64,000 bases of DNA from an uncultured Spirochaetia bacterium (GCA_958296075.1 CATQHW010000004.1:172138-236137); one strand, 5' to 3'; shown: positions 45,514 to 54,865, counted from the stretch's first letter. The notes: generated by a model not told the origin, from the letters alone. A program made the numbers and translations.

Positions 45514-47402
45514 ACGGCGCCCCGGTCGAAGAATCCACCGGCGCCTTCCGTCTGGCGGCGCTGCGCGTGGCGGTGCTGTGCGCGCTCGGGGGACTTGGCG
45601 TCTACCTGTTCGTGCTGCAGGTCATCAACGGCGTGGAGTTCGAGCGGCTGGCCGAGCAGGTCGCCCGGCGTGAGACCGTGGTGCCGGCGCGGCGCGGCCG
45701 GATCTACGATGCGTCCTATACCCGTCCGCTGGTGGCGAACCGGCCCGCGTTCTCGATCGACGTCACGCCCGCGTACGTGCCCGGTGACATGTCCGACCTG
45801 TTCGCCGCGCTCGGCGGAGTCCTGCAGGTCAGCCCGCAGCATCTGGCCGGCCGGGTGCCGCCCAGCGAGCGTCACCTGTTCCAGCCGATCGAGGTCCTGA
45901 GCGGCGCCGACTTCGCCGCGGTCGCCTACCTGGGCGAGCACATCGACCGCTTCCCCGGGGTGAGTTGGCGCAACGAACCGACGCGCGATTATCGCGACCT
46001 GGGCGCCCTGGCGCACGTGATCGGCTACGTGGGCGAAATCAGCGTCGAGGAGCTGCAGGTCCTGTACAACCAGGGCTACCGCCGCGGCGACACCATCGGC
46101 AAGAGCGGTCTGGAGCAGGTGCACGACCGGCTCCTGCGCGGGAGCCCGGGACTGAGCTACCGGACGGTCGACGCCCGCGAGCGGGATCTGGATACCCGGG
46201 AGGGACGGGCGCCCACGCCGGGCCACGATCTGGTGCTCACCATCGACTCCCGCACGCAGCGCCTGGCCGAGGACGCGCTGGCCGGCCGCGTTGGATCGGT
46301 GGTCGTGCTGCGGCCGACCACCGGGGAGATACTGGCGATGGTCTCGTATCCCTGGTTCGATCCCGAAACGTTCCGCGGCGGCGGCGGAGCGCAGGAGCTG
46401 CGCCGGGTGCTCGAAGATACGTCTTATCCGTTCGTCAACCGGGCGCTGCAGGCCTATCCGCCGGCGTCGGTGTTCAAGCTGATCATGACCGTCGCGGTGT
46501 TGGAGGAGCGGCTCATCCCGCCGGAGCAGAAGATCCGGTGCGAGGGTTGGTTCCGGTTGGGCAGAGGCCTGTGGCAGGACCACGTGGACGAACACGGCCC
46601 CGTGGACCTGCGCGAGGGCTTGGCGGAGTCGTGCAACGTCTACTACTACACGGTCGGACACCGTCTGGGCGTCGAGCGCATCGTCCACTACGCGCGGGCG
46701 TTCGGGTTCGGTAGCCCGACCGGCATCGAGCTGCTCCGCGAGCAGGCCGGCTTCCTGCCTACGCCGGCCTGGAAGCAGCGCCGGCTGGGGGAACCGTGGG
46801 TCGGCGGCGACACCATCAACATGTCGATCGGGCAGGGGTTCGTCACCGCGACCCCCGTGCAGATCGCCAACGCCGTCGCGGCGATCGTCAACGGCGGCGT
46901 GGTCTATCGGCCGTTCCTGGTCAAGGAGGTGCGCAGCGGCGCCGACGGATCGCTGGTCCGGCAGGCCGCGCCGGTGCGGCTGCTGGAGGTCGACGTGCAG
47001 CCGGAGACCCTGGCGTTCCTGCGCGAGGCGATGCGCTACACGGTGACCGACGGAACCGCGAAGGTCGCGATCACCACGCCGGCGGTGCCGGTGGCCGGCA
47101 AGACCGGCACCGCCCAGACCCGCTCCGCGGACGCCGAAGGGCCGGCGCGCCAGCACTCGTGGTTCGCCGCCTTCGCCCCGGCCGGCGCTCCGCCGGAGGA
47201 GCAAGTGGTGGTCGTCGTCATGGCGGAAGCGTCCGACCGGTGGGAATGGTGGGCGCCGAAGGCGACCAACGTCCTGCTGCACGGGATGTTCGCCGGCCTC
47301 GATTACGACGAGGTGATTCCCGACCTGCAGCGGCACACCCCCATGTACAACCTGCTCGGTGAGCCGCGCGATGAGGATGAGCCGCGCGGCGAGGACCCGT
47401 GA
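45510..47402 (+). CDS. mrdA: Penicillin-binding protein 2 (peptidoglycan DD-transpeptidase)
   Basis: 630 residues. One membrane anchor near residues 12-32, then the PBP dimerisation/pedestal domain ('RRGRIYDASYTRPLVANRP', 'GNIQSVE'-type region 'YRRGDTIGKSGLEQVHDRLLRG'). The transpeptidase domain has S-x-x-K in 'PASVFKLIM', S-x-N in 'LAESCNVYYYT' and K-T-G in 'VAGKTGTAQTR'. It crosslinks side-wall peptidoglycan with RodA. GTG 45,510 overlaps the mreD stop; the 3' end overlaps rodA by 4 bp. Confidence 0.95.
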   Translation: MNGAPVEESTGAFRLAALRVAVLCALGGLGVYLFVLQVINGVEFERLAEQVARRETVVPARRGRIYDASYTRPLVANRPAFSIDVTPAYVPGDMSDLFAALGGVLQVSPQHLAGRVPPSERHLFQPIEVLSGADFAAVAYLGEHIDRFPGVSWRNEPTRDYRDLGALAHVIGYVGEISVEELQVLYNQGYRRGDTIGKSGLEQVHDRLLRGSPGLSYRTVDARERDLDTREGRAPTPGHDLVLTIDSRTQRLAEDALAGRVGSVVVLRPTTGEILAMVSYPWFDPETFRGGGGAQELRRVLEDTSYPFVNRALQAYPPASVFKLIMTVAVLEERLIPPEQKIRCEGWFRLGRGLWQDHVDEHGPVDLREGLAESCNVYYYTVGHRLGVERIVHYARAFGFGSPTGIELLREQAGFLPTPAWKQRRLGEPWVGGDTINMSIGQGFVTATPVQIANAVAAIVNGGVVYRPFLVKEVRSGADGSLVRQAAPVRLLEVDVQPETLAFLREAMRYTVTDGTAKVAITTPAVPVAGKTGTAQTRSADAEGPARQHSWFAAFAPAGAPPEEQVVVVVMAEASDRWEWWAPKATNVLLHGMFAGLDYDEVIPDLQRHTPMYNLLGEPRDEDEPRGEDP

Positions 47403-48805
47403 CCGGCGACGGGGCGCGTGCGCTGCTGTTGCTCGGCGCTACCGCCGCGCTGGTAGCGATCGGCGTCCAGTTCGTCTACTCCAGCGGGGTCGACTCAACC
47501 GGCGAGTCGCTGTCGCGGGAGTGGATCAAGCAGATCGTCTGGGCACTGACCGGGTTCGCCTTGCTGGGGGTGGTGGCCGCCGCCGGCGCCGGCTGGCTGC
47601 GGGCCGGGGCGCCCTACCTGTACGCCGGCGGGCTGTTGCTGCTGGCGCTCACGGCAGTATTCGGGCGGGAGGTAAATGGAGCCCGTTCGTGGATCGGCAT
47701 AAACGATCTGGGGGTGCAGCCGTCGGAGTTTGCCAAGCTCACCACCATCGTGTTCCTGGCCTACTACTTCGCGGGTATCGGCAACGGCATCAGGGAGCTG
47801 CCGCGCTTCGCGCTCGGACTGGTGATCGCGCTGCTGCCGGTGGGACTGGTTCTGCTGCAGCCGGACATGGGGACGGCGATGGTCTACGTGCCGATGTTCC
47901 TGGTCGCGGCCCTGATCGCCGGGGCCGAGATACGACATCTGGCGTTCATCATGTGCGCCGGCATCGTCACCTTTGCCATGGCGGTGTTGCCGGAACTGAG
48001 CGCCGGCGCCGCCGCCGGCGCGGCGGCGGCGGCGCTGCTCGATCCGGGCACCGTACGACTCGCCGCCGGAGCGCTGCTGGCGATCGTCGGTCTGGCGTTC
48101 ATCGGCTGCCGGATCAGCGGCAGCCGATCGATGTACTGGATCGGCTACTTGGCCTCCATCGGCCTCGGCGGCGTGACCGGAGCGGCGCTGGTCCGGTCGG
48201 TGCTGAAGCCGTACCAGATCGTCCGGCTGGCGGCGTTCCTGGACCCGTGGTCCGATCCGCGCGGCGCCGGCTGGAATATCATCCAGTCGATGACCGCGGT
48301 CGGCTCCGGCGGGCTGATCGGGAAAGGGTATCTGCAGGGCACGCAGAGCCACTATCAGTATCTGCCTCAGCAGAGCACCGACTTCATCTTCTCGATCCTG
48401 GCCGAGGAATGGGGGTTTCGCGGCTCGCTGCTGGTGCTGGCGCTGTTCGCCGTGATCCTGCTGCGATCGATCGCCATGTGCCGGCGCGCTCGGGACGACT
48501 TCGGCGTGGCGATGGCGGCCGGCATCACCGGCATGTTCGGCACCCACGTGCTGGTCAACATCGGCGTGGCGAGCGGCATCATGCCGATCACCGGCATCCC
48601 GCTCACCTTCGTCTCCTACGGCGGCTCCGCGCTGTGGACGGGGCTGCTGGCGGTCGGCATGCTGCTGGCCCTGGTGCGCACCGGCTCGGCCGGCGGATTG
48701 CGCTTCTCGTCGCGCTTGACCGCTTCCCAGTGGCGGTCCAGTTCCGGCAACGGCAGCTCGCCCAGGGTGGCGCCGGTCTCCCGCACGCGTCGCTCCACTT
48801 CCTGA
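47399..48805 (+). CDS. rodA: Peptidoglycan glycosyltransferase RodA
   Basis: 468 residues and about ten membrane segments. SEDS-family motifs: 'GARSWIGINDLGVQPSEFAKL', 'LQPDMGTAMVYVPMFL', 'RLAAFLDPWSDPRGAGWNIIQSM', 'TDFIFSILAEEWGF', 'PITGIPLTFVSYGGSALW'. It polymerises glycan strands with PBP2. Family proteins end soon after 'LLALVRTG'; here a Ser/Arg-rich tail of about 40 residues extends past it, opposite the 3' end of mazG. An alternative is that the native stop was lost. Confidence 0.93.
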   Translation: MTGDGARALLLLGATAALVAIGVQFVYSSGVDSTGESLSREWIKQIVWALTGFALLGVVAAAGAGWLRAGAPYLYAGGLLLLALTAVFGREVNGARSWIGINDLGVQPSEFAKLTTIVFLAYYFAGIGNGIRELPRFALGLVIALLPVGLVLLQPDMGTAMVYVPMFLVAALIAGAEIRHLAFIMCAGIVTFAMAVLPELSAGAAAGAAAAALLDPGTVRLAAGALLAIVGLAFIGCRISGSRSMYWIGYLASIGLGGVTGAALVRSVLKPYQIVRLAAFLDPWSDPRGAGWNIIQSMTAVGSGGLIGKGYLQGTQSHYQYLPQQSTDFIFSILAEEWGFRGSLLVLALFAVILLRSIAMCRRARDDFGVAMAAGITGMFGTHVLVNIGVASGIMPITGIPLTFVSYGGSALWTGLLAVGMLLALVRTGSAGGLRFSSRLTASQWRSSSGNGSSPRVAPVSRTRRSTS

Positions 48806-49545
48806 AACCGCCGCCGGAACCGTTCATTGGCCCCATGCAGGGCCAGCAGCGGATCGACCTTCAGGTGGCGGGCCAGGTTGGCCGCCGCGAACAGCAGGTC
48901 GCCGAGCTCCTCCTCGGAGCGCTTCGGGCCGACCGCGGACGCCTGCTCGACCTCGGCCAGCTCTTCGGCGACCTTGGCGAAGACCGGGCGCGCGTCGTCC
49001 CAGTCGAAGCCGACCTTCGCGGCGGCGGTCTGCAGGTCGGCCGCGCGGCGCAGCGGACCGGGTGTCCGGCCGGCCGAATCGAGCGCGGAGGGCTGCCGTG
49101 CGCGTTCGCTTCGCTCGCTCCGCTTGATGCGCTCCCATTGCCGCAGCACGCCGCCGGCGTCGGTGGGATAATCGCCGGCCGGCGCGGGCTCTCCGGGTCG
49201 GTCCGCCGGCGGGAACACGTGCGGGTGCCGGCGGCGCAACTTGTCGACCACCTCGGCCAGCACGTCGGCGATGCCGAACGCCACCTCCTGCTCCTTCATG
49301 CGGGCAATCATCGTGACGATCAGCATCACGTCCCCCAACTCCTCCCGCAGGTTGGCGTCATCGGCGACGTCGATCGCGTCGATCGCCTCGAACGCCTCCT
49401 CCAGCAGCATCGTCCGCATCGACTCCGGCGTCTGTTCGCGATCCCAGGGACAGCCGTCCGGCGCGCGCAGGCGGCAGACGGTCCGGTAGAGGCGCGCGAA
49501 CGCCTCGCCGACCTGCTCGGCGCTCGGTGACGGGGTAGGCTCCAT
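48616..49545 (-). CDS. mazG: Nucleoside triphosphate pyrophosphohydrolase MazG
   Basis: 309 residues with two MazG repeats. The first contains 'CPWDREQTPESMRTMLLEEAFEAIDAID' and 'LREELGDVMLIVTMIARM'. The second contains 'GFDWDDARPVFAKVAEELAEVEQA' and 'EEELGDLLFAAANLARHLKVDP', with the E-E-x-x-E and E-x-x-D metal ligands. It hydrolyses NTPs and alarmones. The domain ends near 'LDRHWEAVKRDEK', followed by about 27 extra residues encoded opposite rodA. ATG 49,545 gives a standard N-terminus. Confidence 0.93.
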   Translation of the reverse strand: MEPTPSPSAEQVGEAFARLYRTVCRLRAPDGCPWDREQTPESMRTMLLEEAFEAIDAIDVADDANLREELGDVMLIVTMIARMKEQEVAFGIADVLAEVVDKLRRRHPHVFPPADRPGEPAPAGDYPTDAGGVLRQWERIKRSERSERARQPSALDSAGRTPGPLRRAADLQTAAAKVGFDWDDARPVFAKVAEELAEVEQASAVGPKRSEEELGDLLFAAANLARHLKVDPLLALHGANERFRRRFQEVERRVRETGATLGELPLPELDRHWEAVKRDEKRNPPAEPVRTRASSMPTASSPVHSAEPP

Positions 49546-49727
49546 GATGCGGTCGCTCCGGCGAGGCCGGCCCCGAAGGGGCACGGCGGTTCGCAGGCGC
49601 AGCTTACCCGGCCGGGACCGGCTCCGCCAGGGGCGCGGCCGGCCGGGGTGCCGCGAACCGGCCCCGCGTGGTAAGGTGCGGCTCACGGTGCCGCGCAACC
49701 GTTGCGGCTGCCGGTTGAACCCACTCC

Positions 49728-50771
49728 ATGCGCATAGCGTCGGTCGCCCTCAGACATCCCACGCGGGCGGTCACCAATGAAGAGATCGTCGCGCTCCTGG
49801 GGGAGTGCAGCAACGGCGTCGAGCCGCGCACGTTGCGCAAGTACCAGCGGCTGGTGCGCGGGCTGTTGAAACGGGCCGGATCGGTCACGCGCTACGTTCG
49901 GGACGAGCAGCGCGGCGAACGGGCCAGCCACTTCGTCAAGGCCGCGATGCTGGAGGCGCTGGAGCGGGCGGACATGGGGCCGGCCGATATCGATCTGCTG
50001 ATCTACTGCGGAGTGGGCAAGGGGTTCCTGGAGCCGGCCAACGCCTACTTCTACGCGCATGCCGCCGGCCTGACCTGCTCGTGCTTCGACGTTTCCGACG
50101 CGTGCATGAGCTGGATGCGCGCGCTGGAGATCTCCTACCGCTTCCTGCGCGCGGGCATGCATCGCACGGCGATGGTCATCAACGGCGAGTTCAACTACAA
50201 GGAACACGGGTTTCCCGCGAACTTCGCGGTGAGGGGCATCGAACAGCTCGAATACACCTTTCCCACCTACACGATCGGCGAGGCGGCGACCGCCACGATC
50301 GTCACCGCAGCCGATGCGGAATGGCGGTTCGACTACCACTCGGTGCCGGAGCTGTGCAGCCTGTGCAACATCCCGCTGGCCGGATACCAGGACTTCGTCG
50401 AGCCGTCGGCGCGGGTCGCGCTCAACGGCGTGAGCAACTTCGTGGCGTACGGCCATGAGCTCTTCGCGCGGGCGGAGCAGTATCTGATGCCGTTGATCCG
50501 CCGCACGGTGGGGGACCTGAACGGCCCGGACATCTACTTTCCGCACGCCGCCTCCAGCGTCGCCTACCTGCGCGCCGGCCGGGCGGCGGGGGTCAGGAAC
50601 GGCAAGGTGTACAACAATGTGTTCCCGCGGTTGGGTAACCTGGTATCCGCCAGCATACCGGCGGCAATGGTCCTGGCGGAGGCGGAAGGCCGGCTCAAAC
50701 GGGGTGACCGGGTGGCGCTGGTGCCGGCCAGCGCCGGCATGGTGTTCGGCGTTGGTCAGTTCACCTACTGA
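49728..50771 (+). CDS. 3-oxoacyl-ACP synthase III-like (FabH/OleA-type thiolase fold) enzyme
   Basis: 347 residues with a KAS III triad. Cys is in 'FDVSDACMSWMRALEIS', His in 'IYFPHAASSVAYLRAG', Asn in 'NNVFPRLGNLVSASIPAAM'. The N-terminal 'VALRHPTRAVTNEEI' and 'GAGIxxR'-like 'AGSVTRYVRDEQ' also fit. The enzyme would condense an acyl-CoA with malonyl-ACP or a second acyl-CoA. Single gene, not in a fab cluster, so it may serve a specialised lipid rather than bulk fatty-acid initiation. Divergent from mazG with 182 bp between starts. Confidence 0.8.
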   Translation: MRIASVALRHPTRAVTNEEIVALLGECSNGVEPRTLRKYQRLVRGLLKRAGSVTRYVRDEQRGERASHFVKAAMLEALERADMGPADIDLLIYCGVGKGFLEPANAYFYAHAAGLTCSCFDVSDACMSWMRALEISYRFLRAGMHRTAMVINGEFNYKEHGFPANFAVRGIEQLEYTFPTYTIGEAATATIVTAADAEWRFDYHSVPELCSLCNIPLAGYQDFVEPSARVALNGVSNFVAYGHELFARAEQYLMPLIRRTVGDLNGPDIYFPHAASSVAYLRAGRAAGVRNGKVYNNVFPRLGNLVSASIPAAMVLAEAEGRLKRGDRVALVPASAGMVFGVGQFTY

Positions 50772-50787
50772 GCCCGGCCGGCGGGAC

Positions 50788-51474
50788 TTACGCCTTGGCG
50801 GCGACCGGCCTGCGCCGCCCGGGCGGCCGGGTGCGTGCCGGCTCGTTGAGGAAGACGCGCCAGGAGTCGTACTTGGGGCTCTGCAGCCGCAGCAGGATCA
50901 GCGGGTTGCGCCGCGGCTCCACGGGCCGGCGGACGAGCTGCATACCGGCCGCCCGCGGCGTACGGCCGCCCTTGCGGGTGTTGCACGGCATGCAGGCGGT
51001 GACCAGATTCGACCATGACTCGGCGCCGCCGCGCGACCGCGGGATCACGTGATCGATCGTCAGTTGGCGCGCCACCAGGCGCGTGCCGCAGTACTGGCAG
51101 GCGTTGCCGTCGCGGGCGTGGACGTTGCGCCGCGTCAACGCCACCCCTTCGCGCGGGAAGCCGTGATAGTCGGTCAACCTGATGATGCGCGGCACCGCCA
51201 GGGTCAGCGTCGCCGTGTGCACCCAGTCGAGGTGATCGCCGTCGCCGGCCGCCAGCAGACCGGAACGGTCGGTCCATCGGGCGAAGTCGAACGATTCGTA
51301 CCGGCTGCCGTCGGTGGTGATCACCTCGGCGGCCTGACGGACCAGCAGCACGAACGCCCGCCGCGCGCTTACCAGGCGCAGGACGGCGTACGAGCTGTTG
51401 AGGACCAGCACGCTGCACTCGAGCACCCGCGATTCGTACGACACCGCCGGTGCTGTACCACGCCCCTGGTACAT
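50788..51474 (-). CDS. HNH endonuclease family protein
   Basis: 228 residues. N-terminal 'VLVLNSSYAVLRLVSARRAFVLLVRQAAEVI' is typical of bacterial HNH proteins of the 'RNHCP-unrelated' YisB/McrA-like class. The HNH core is 'CQYCGTRLVARQLTIDHVIPRSRGGAESWSNLVTACMPCNTRKGGRTP', with two C-x2-C pairs and the D-H catalytic pair. A basic Pro/Arg tail follows. A widespread single-copy gene of uncertain function in many phyla; not specifically a defence gene. ATG 51,474 chosen; an upstream ATG at 51,504 would add ten residues. Confidence 0.85.
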   Translation of the reverse strand: MYQGRGTAPAVSYESRVLECSVLVLNSSYAVLRLVSARRAFVLLVRQAAEVITTDGSRYESFDFARWTDRSGLLAAGDGDHLDWVHTATLTLAVPRIIRLTDYHGFPREGVALTRRNVHARDGNACQYCGTRLVARQLTIDHVIPRSRGGAESWSNLVTACMPCNTRKGGRTPRAAGMQLVRRPVEPRRNPLILLRLQSPKYDSWRVFLNEPARTRPPGRRRPVAAKA

Positions 51475-51561
51475 GGTCAAGATTTGCAGCCTCCCCGCCG
51501 GCACCGCCGGGCCCCTGTACCGCCGCCCGCCCGCCGTATCAGTATGTCCGCCGACCAGCAG

Positions 51562-51634
51562 GGGCGGTTAGCTCAGTGGGGAGAGCGCTTGGTTTACACC
51601 CAGGAGGCCGGCGGTTCGAGCCCGTCACCGCCCA
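51562..51634 (+). tRNA. tRNA-Val (anticodon UAC)
   Basis: Acceptor GGGCGGT pairs with ACCGCCC. D arm AGCTCAGTGGGGAGAGC. The anticodon arm CTTGG-TTTACAC-CCAGG presents TAC. T arm GGCGG-TTCGAGC-CCGTC is intact. No CCA is encoded. The next protein start is only 14 bp downstream. Confidence 0.95.
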
Positions 51635-51647
51635 TCGTGACCAGAGC

Positions 51648-52766
51648 ATGGTGATCTGCAAGCGTCAGGGCGCCGCGTCGATGCGGGGCTGGCTCCTGTT
51701 CGGGGCCGGCATCGCCGCCGTGGTGGTCGGCGCGGCGCTCGCCGGCCGCGCGCTGCGGGCGCCGACCGCCGACCAGGCGTTCGACCCGGTGACCGGGGCC
51801 GACCGGTTGCAGGCGTTCACGACGATCTTTCTGGGCATCTTCATCGAAGCGGCGCCGTTCGTGGCGGTCGGCGCCCTGCTGTCCGGGGTGATCGAGACCA
51901 GCGTGAGCGCGCGGACGCTGGCGCGCTGGGTGCCGGACCGGCCCGGAGCCGGCGTGCTGGCCGGCGCGGCGTTGGGATTGGTCTTTCCGGTCTGTGAGTG
52001 CGGGGTGGTGATCGTCGTCCGGCGCCTGTTGCGCAAGGGACTCCCGCCGCCGGTGGCGATCGCCTTCCTGCTCGGCGCGCCGGTCCTCAATCCGGTGGTG
52101 ATCGCCAGCACGGCGACGGCGTTCGGGTTCGGCCGGATGCTGGCCGCCCGCCTGGGGCTCACTCTGGTCGTGGCGGTCGTGGCGGCGACCGTGTTTCGCG
52201 CGGCTCGTCCGGACGACATTCTGCCGGCCGGCGGGGACGCCGCCGGCGCCGATCACGAACACGGGCACGATCACGATCACGAACACGGGCACGAACACGG
52301 GCACGAGCATGGGCACGGGCACGACGAACCGGCGCCGCGCAGGCGCCGCGCAGGCTCGTTCGCGGTCGACGCGCTGCTGCACGGCACCGCCGATCTGTTC
52401 GACATGGGCCGGTACCTGGTGATCGGGTGCGCCCTGGCCGCCCTGTTGCAGACCATGATGCCGCAGTCGGTACTGCTCGACATCGGCCGCGGCGGCGCGG
52501 GGTCGGTGGCGACGATGCTGGGGCTGGGTTACCTGCTGTCGGTCTGCTCGTCGGTCGACGCGTTCCTGGCGTTGGCGTTCACCAACACCTTCGCGCCGGC
52601 GTCGATACTGGCGTTCCTGGTATTCGGCCCGATGGTCGACGTCAAGAGCACGTTGCTGTTCCTGAGCGTCTTCCGCCCCGGCGCGGTGGTCTACCTGATC
52701 GCGACGCCGCTGGTCCTGACCTTCACGGCGGCGGTGATTCTGCACAATCTGGTTCCGTGGGCGTGA
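51648..52766 (+). CDS. YraQ-like permease (DUF318) with His/Asp/Glu-rich loop
   Basis: About 372 residues with eight or more membrane segments and the family motifs 'FLGIFIEAAPFVAVGALLSGVIE', 'FPVCECGVVIVVRRLLRKGLP', 'FLLGAPVLNPVVIASTATAFG' and 'LSVCSSVDAFLALAF'. A cytoplasmic or periplasmic loop around residues 203-225 is almost only His, Glu, Asp and Gly (H-E-H-G-H-x repeats), a likely metal-binding site. Family members transport metals or arsenicals; substrate unknown. Paired with a YcgQ-like gene downstream as usual. The start could be ATG 51,648 or ATG 51,681. Confidence 0.8.
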   Translation: MVICKRQGAASMRGWLLFGAGIAAVVVGAALAGRALRAPTADQAFDPVTGADRLQAFTTIFLGIFIEAAPFVAVGALLSGVIETSVSARTLARWVPDRPGAGVLAGAALGLVFPVCECGVVIVVRRLLRKGLPPPVAIAFLLGAPVLNPVVIASTATAFGFGRMLAARLGLTLVVAVVAATVFRAARPDDILPAGGDAAGADHEHGHDHDHEHGHEHGHEHGHGHDEPAPRRRRAGSFAVDALLHGTADLFDMGRYLVIGCALAALLQTMMPQSVLLDIGRGGAGSVATMLGLGYLLSVCSSVDAFLALAFTNTFAPASILAFLVFGPMVDVKSTLLFLSVFRPGAVVYLIATPLVLTFTAAVILHNLVPWA

Positions 52767-53512
52767 GCGGCGGCCGGGAGGGCGGCGGGGAGCGCCGGCT
52801 CGACCGTTCGCGGTTGGCAGCGGCGGTCGTGCTGTACGGCATCGTGGCGATGCTGCTGCACCGCCTGCTCTCCGGCACGCTGGTCTATTACATCAACCGC
52901 CGTTACGAATGGCTCACGTGGGTGGCGGTGGCGGGGCTCGGCGCCATGGCGGTGGCGTTGTCGGCGACCGCGCGGCGCCGCGCTTCGCGGCACGGCGCGC
53001 GGGCGGCATGGAGCTCCCTGGCGGTGCTCGCCTTGCCGGTGGCGCTGGGGTTGGCGCCGCAGCAGCCACTGGGTTCGGCGGCGCTCGGCAACCGGCAGGT
53101 CGCGGTCGCCAGCCTGCCGCCGACCGCCGAGCGCAGCGTGACCAGGATCGCCGCCTTGCAGCCGGAGCGCCGGTCGATGCTCGACTGGCTGGTGGAGTTT
53201 CACGTGGCCGACGATGCGCGGCGGTTCGTCGGGCAGGAAGCGCAGATCACCGGGTTCGTGCATCGCGACGCGAGCCTCGGCCCGGATCAGGTGCAGCTCA
53301 GTCGCTTTCTCATGAGCTGCTGCGTGGCCGACGCTACCGCCATCGGCATCGTCGTGCAGGCGCCGGAGCTGGCCGTGGTGCCGGACGACCGGTGGCTGAC
53401 GGTTACCGGGCGGTTCGCCGTGCGAGAGATCGACGGCGCGCAGGTGCCGGTGCTGATCGCCGACGACGTAGCGCAGATCGACCCCCCGCCGGTTCCCTAT
53501 CTGTACTATTGA
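52763..53512 (+). CDS. YcgQ/TIGR03943 family membrane protein
   Basis: 249 residues. Two or three membrane segments ('AAAVVLYGIVAMLLHRLLSGTLVYYINRRYEWLTW') and a soluble C-terminal domain with 'QITGFVHRD', 'QLSRFLMSCCVADATAIGIVV', 'WLTVTGRF' and 'VLIADDVAQIDPP', the standard TIGR03943 partner of YraQ-like permeases. The two act together, probably in metal handling. GTG 52,763 overlaps the permease stop; GTG 52,757 is an alternative. Confidence 0.85.
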   Translation: MSGGREGGGERRLDRSRLAAAVVLYGIVAMLLHRLLSGTLVYYINRRYEWLTWVAVAGLGAMAVALSATARRRASRHGARAAWSSLAVLALPVALGLAPQQPLGSAALGNRQVAVASLPPTAERSVTRIAALQPERRSMLDWLVEFHVADDARRFVGQEAQITGFVHRDASLGPDQVQLSRFLMSCCVADATAIGIVVQAPELAVVPDDRWLTVTGRFAVREIDGAQVPVLIADDVAQIDPPPVPYLYY

Positions 53513-53515
53513 CCG

Positions 53516-54865
53516 ATGCGTCCACTCGATCGCGCCGCGCTCGCCACGCTCGGCGCGGTCGCCGCCGTGGCGGCGGCCGCGGTGGCGATCGGCGATCGAG
53601 TCGGCCTGCAGGTCGTTGCGGTGACGCCGGAGCGCGACGCCGGCCGGGTGTCGACGCAGGCAGGGATCGAGGTCCGGTTCGCCGAGTCGGTCGATCCGGA
53701 CGGGCGTTCGGTGCGGCTGGCGATCAAGCCGCCGATCGACGGTGCGCTGCGGTGGGGGGCCCGTACGCTGCTCTTCGATCCGCACCGCGCGCTGTCCGCG
53801 CGCACGCGCTATACGGTCCGCCTGGTCGGTGCGCTGCGGGCCGCTTCCGGGCGCCGCCTGCGCGCCCCGGTGGAGTGGAGCTTCGAAACCGGGGCACTGC
53901 GCATCGCCTACGTGACCGCCGCGGCGACCGCGCGCAACCGCATCGCCGCCCGCACCGTGAACGCGGGGGGCGCCGGCGGACCGGAATCCGGCGAACGCAC
54001 GCTGGCGTCGTTCGAGCGGCCGGTGCGCGACTTCCACCGGGCGCCGGACGGCGGCTCGCTGGTGGCGACGCTCGGCACGGACGGGTTCGCCGCGGACCTG
54101 TGGCTGATCGACCTCCAGGGCGCCGGCGCGCGCGAGTTGCTCGACTGCGCCGGTGCGGAGTGCAGCAACGCCCGCTGGGCGCCGGACGGGACGGCCATCG
54201 TCTTTTCGCAGCGCCGCCTGCCGTTGCCGCCGCGTCCCTGGCTGATCGATCCGCGCACCGGCGACACGCGGCCCCTGCTGGAGGAGGAGGTGATCGGGTT
54301 CGACCCCCGCTGGTCGGCGGACGGCGCGTGGGTGGCGTTCGTCTCGCCCCTGGAAGGAGGATTGCGCGTCGCCGGCGCGGCCGGCGGCCGTACGGTGCTG
54401 GTGCCGACCCGGTCCAACGCTCCGGCCGCGTGGCGGCCGGGCGCGCTCACGTTGCTCACCTCGGACCTGCGCGAGGGGCAGGGCGGACAGTTCGCGGACG
54501 TCGTCGTTTCGATCGACCTGGCCGATCTGTCGGTGCGGACGCCGCTCGGCGCGGAGCACCGCGGCAGCCGTTCGCCGTCGTGGGCTCCGGACGGCGTCAG
54601 CTTCGCCTTCATACGCATGGCCGATCGGGGCGAGCAGGTGTGGCTGGCGACCGGCGCGGGCCCGCAGTTCTCGGCCGCGCCGCTTGTCACGGCGCCAAGC
54701 TTCACCTATCGGGAGATCGTGTTTGCCCCCGGAGGAGACCTCATGGCGGTGCAGCGCTCGCGGCTCGACGTACCGTATCCGCAGCCCGAGGTGGTGGTGC
54801 TCGATCTCTCCGGGCAGGTGGTCATGGCGATCGCGGACGCGGCGACGCCGCGCTGGCTGCCGTGA
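53516..54865 (+). CDS. Exported Big_5-domain plus beta-propeller protein
   Basis: 449 residues. An N-terminal hydrophobic segment (about residues 8-26) is followed by a Big_5-type immunoglobulin-like domain ('VVAVTPERDAGRVSTQAGIEVRFAESVDPDG', 'TLLFDPHRALSARTRYTVRL'). Propeller repeats then follow ('DFHRAPDGGSLVATL', 'ARWAPDGTAIVFSQ', 'PRWSADGAWVAFV', 'PSWAPDGVSFAFI'). Probably periplasmic or surface. Related in style to the two lipoproteins at 22.5-25.2 kb but without a lipobox. Starts 3 bp after the upstream gene and overlaps the next by 4 bp. Confidence 0.75.
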   Translation: MRPLDRAALATLGAVAAVAAAAVAIGDRVGLQVVAVTPERDAGRVSTQAGIEVRFAESVDPDGRSVRLAIKPPIDGALRWGARTLLFDPHRALSARTRYTVRLVGALRAASGRRLRAPVEWSFETGALRIAYVTAAATARNRIAARTVNAGGAGGPESGERTLASFERPVRDFHRAPDGGSLVATLGTDGFAADLWLIDLQGAGARELLDCAGAECSNARWAPDGTAIVFSQRRLPLPPRPWLIDPRTGDTRPLLEEEVIGFDPRWSADGAWVAFVSPLEGGLRVAGAAGGRTVLVPTRSNAPAAWRPGALTLLTSDLREGQGGQFADVVVSIDLADLSVRTPLGAEHRGSRSPSWAPDGVSFAFIRMADRGEQVWLATGAGPQFSAAPLVTAPSFTYREIVFAPGGDLMAVQRSRLDVPYPQPEVVVLDLSGQVVMAIADAATPRWLP

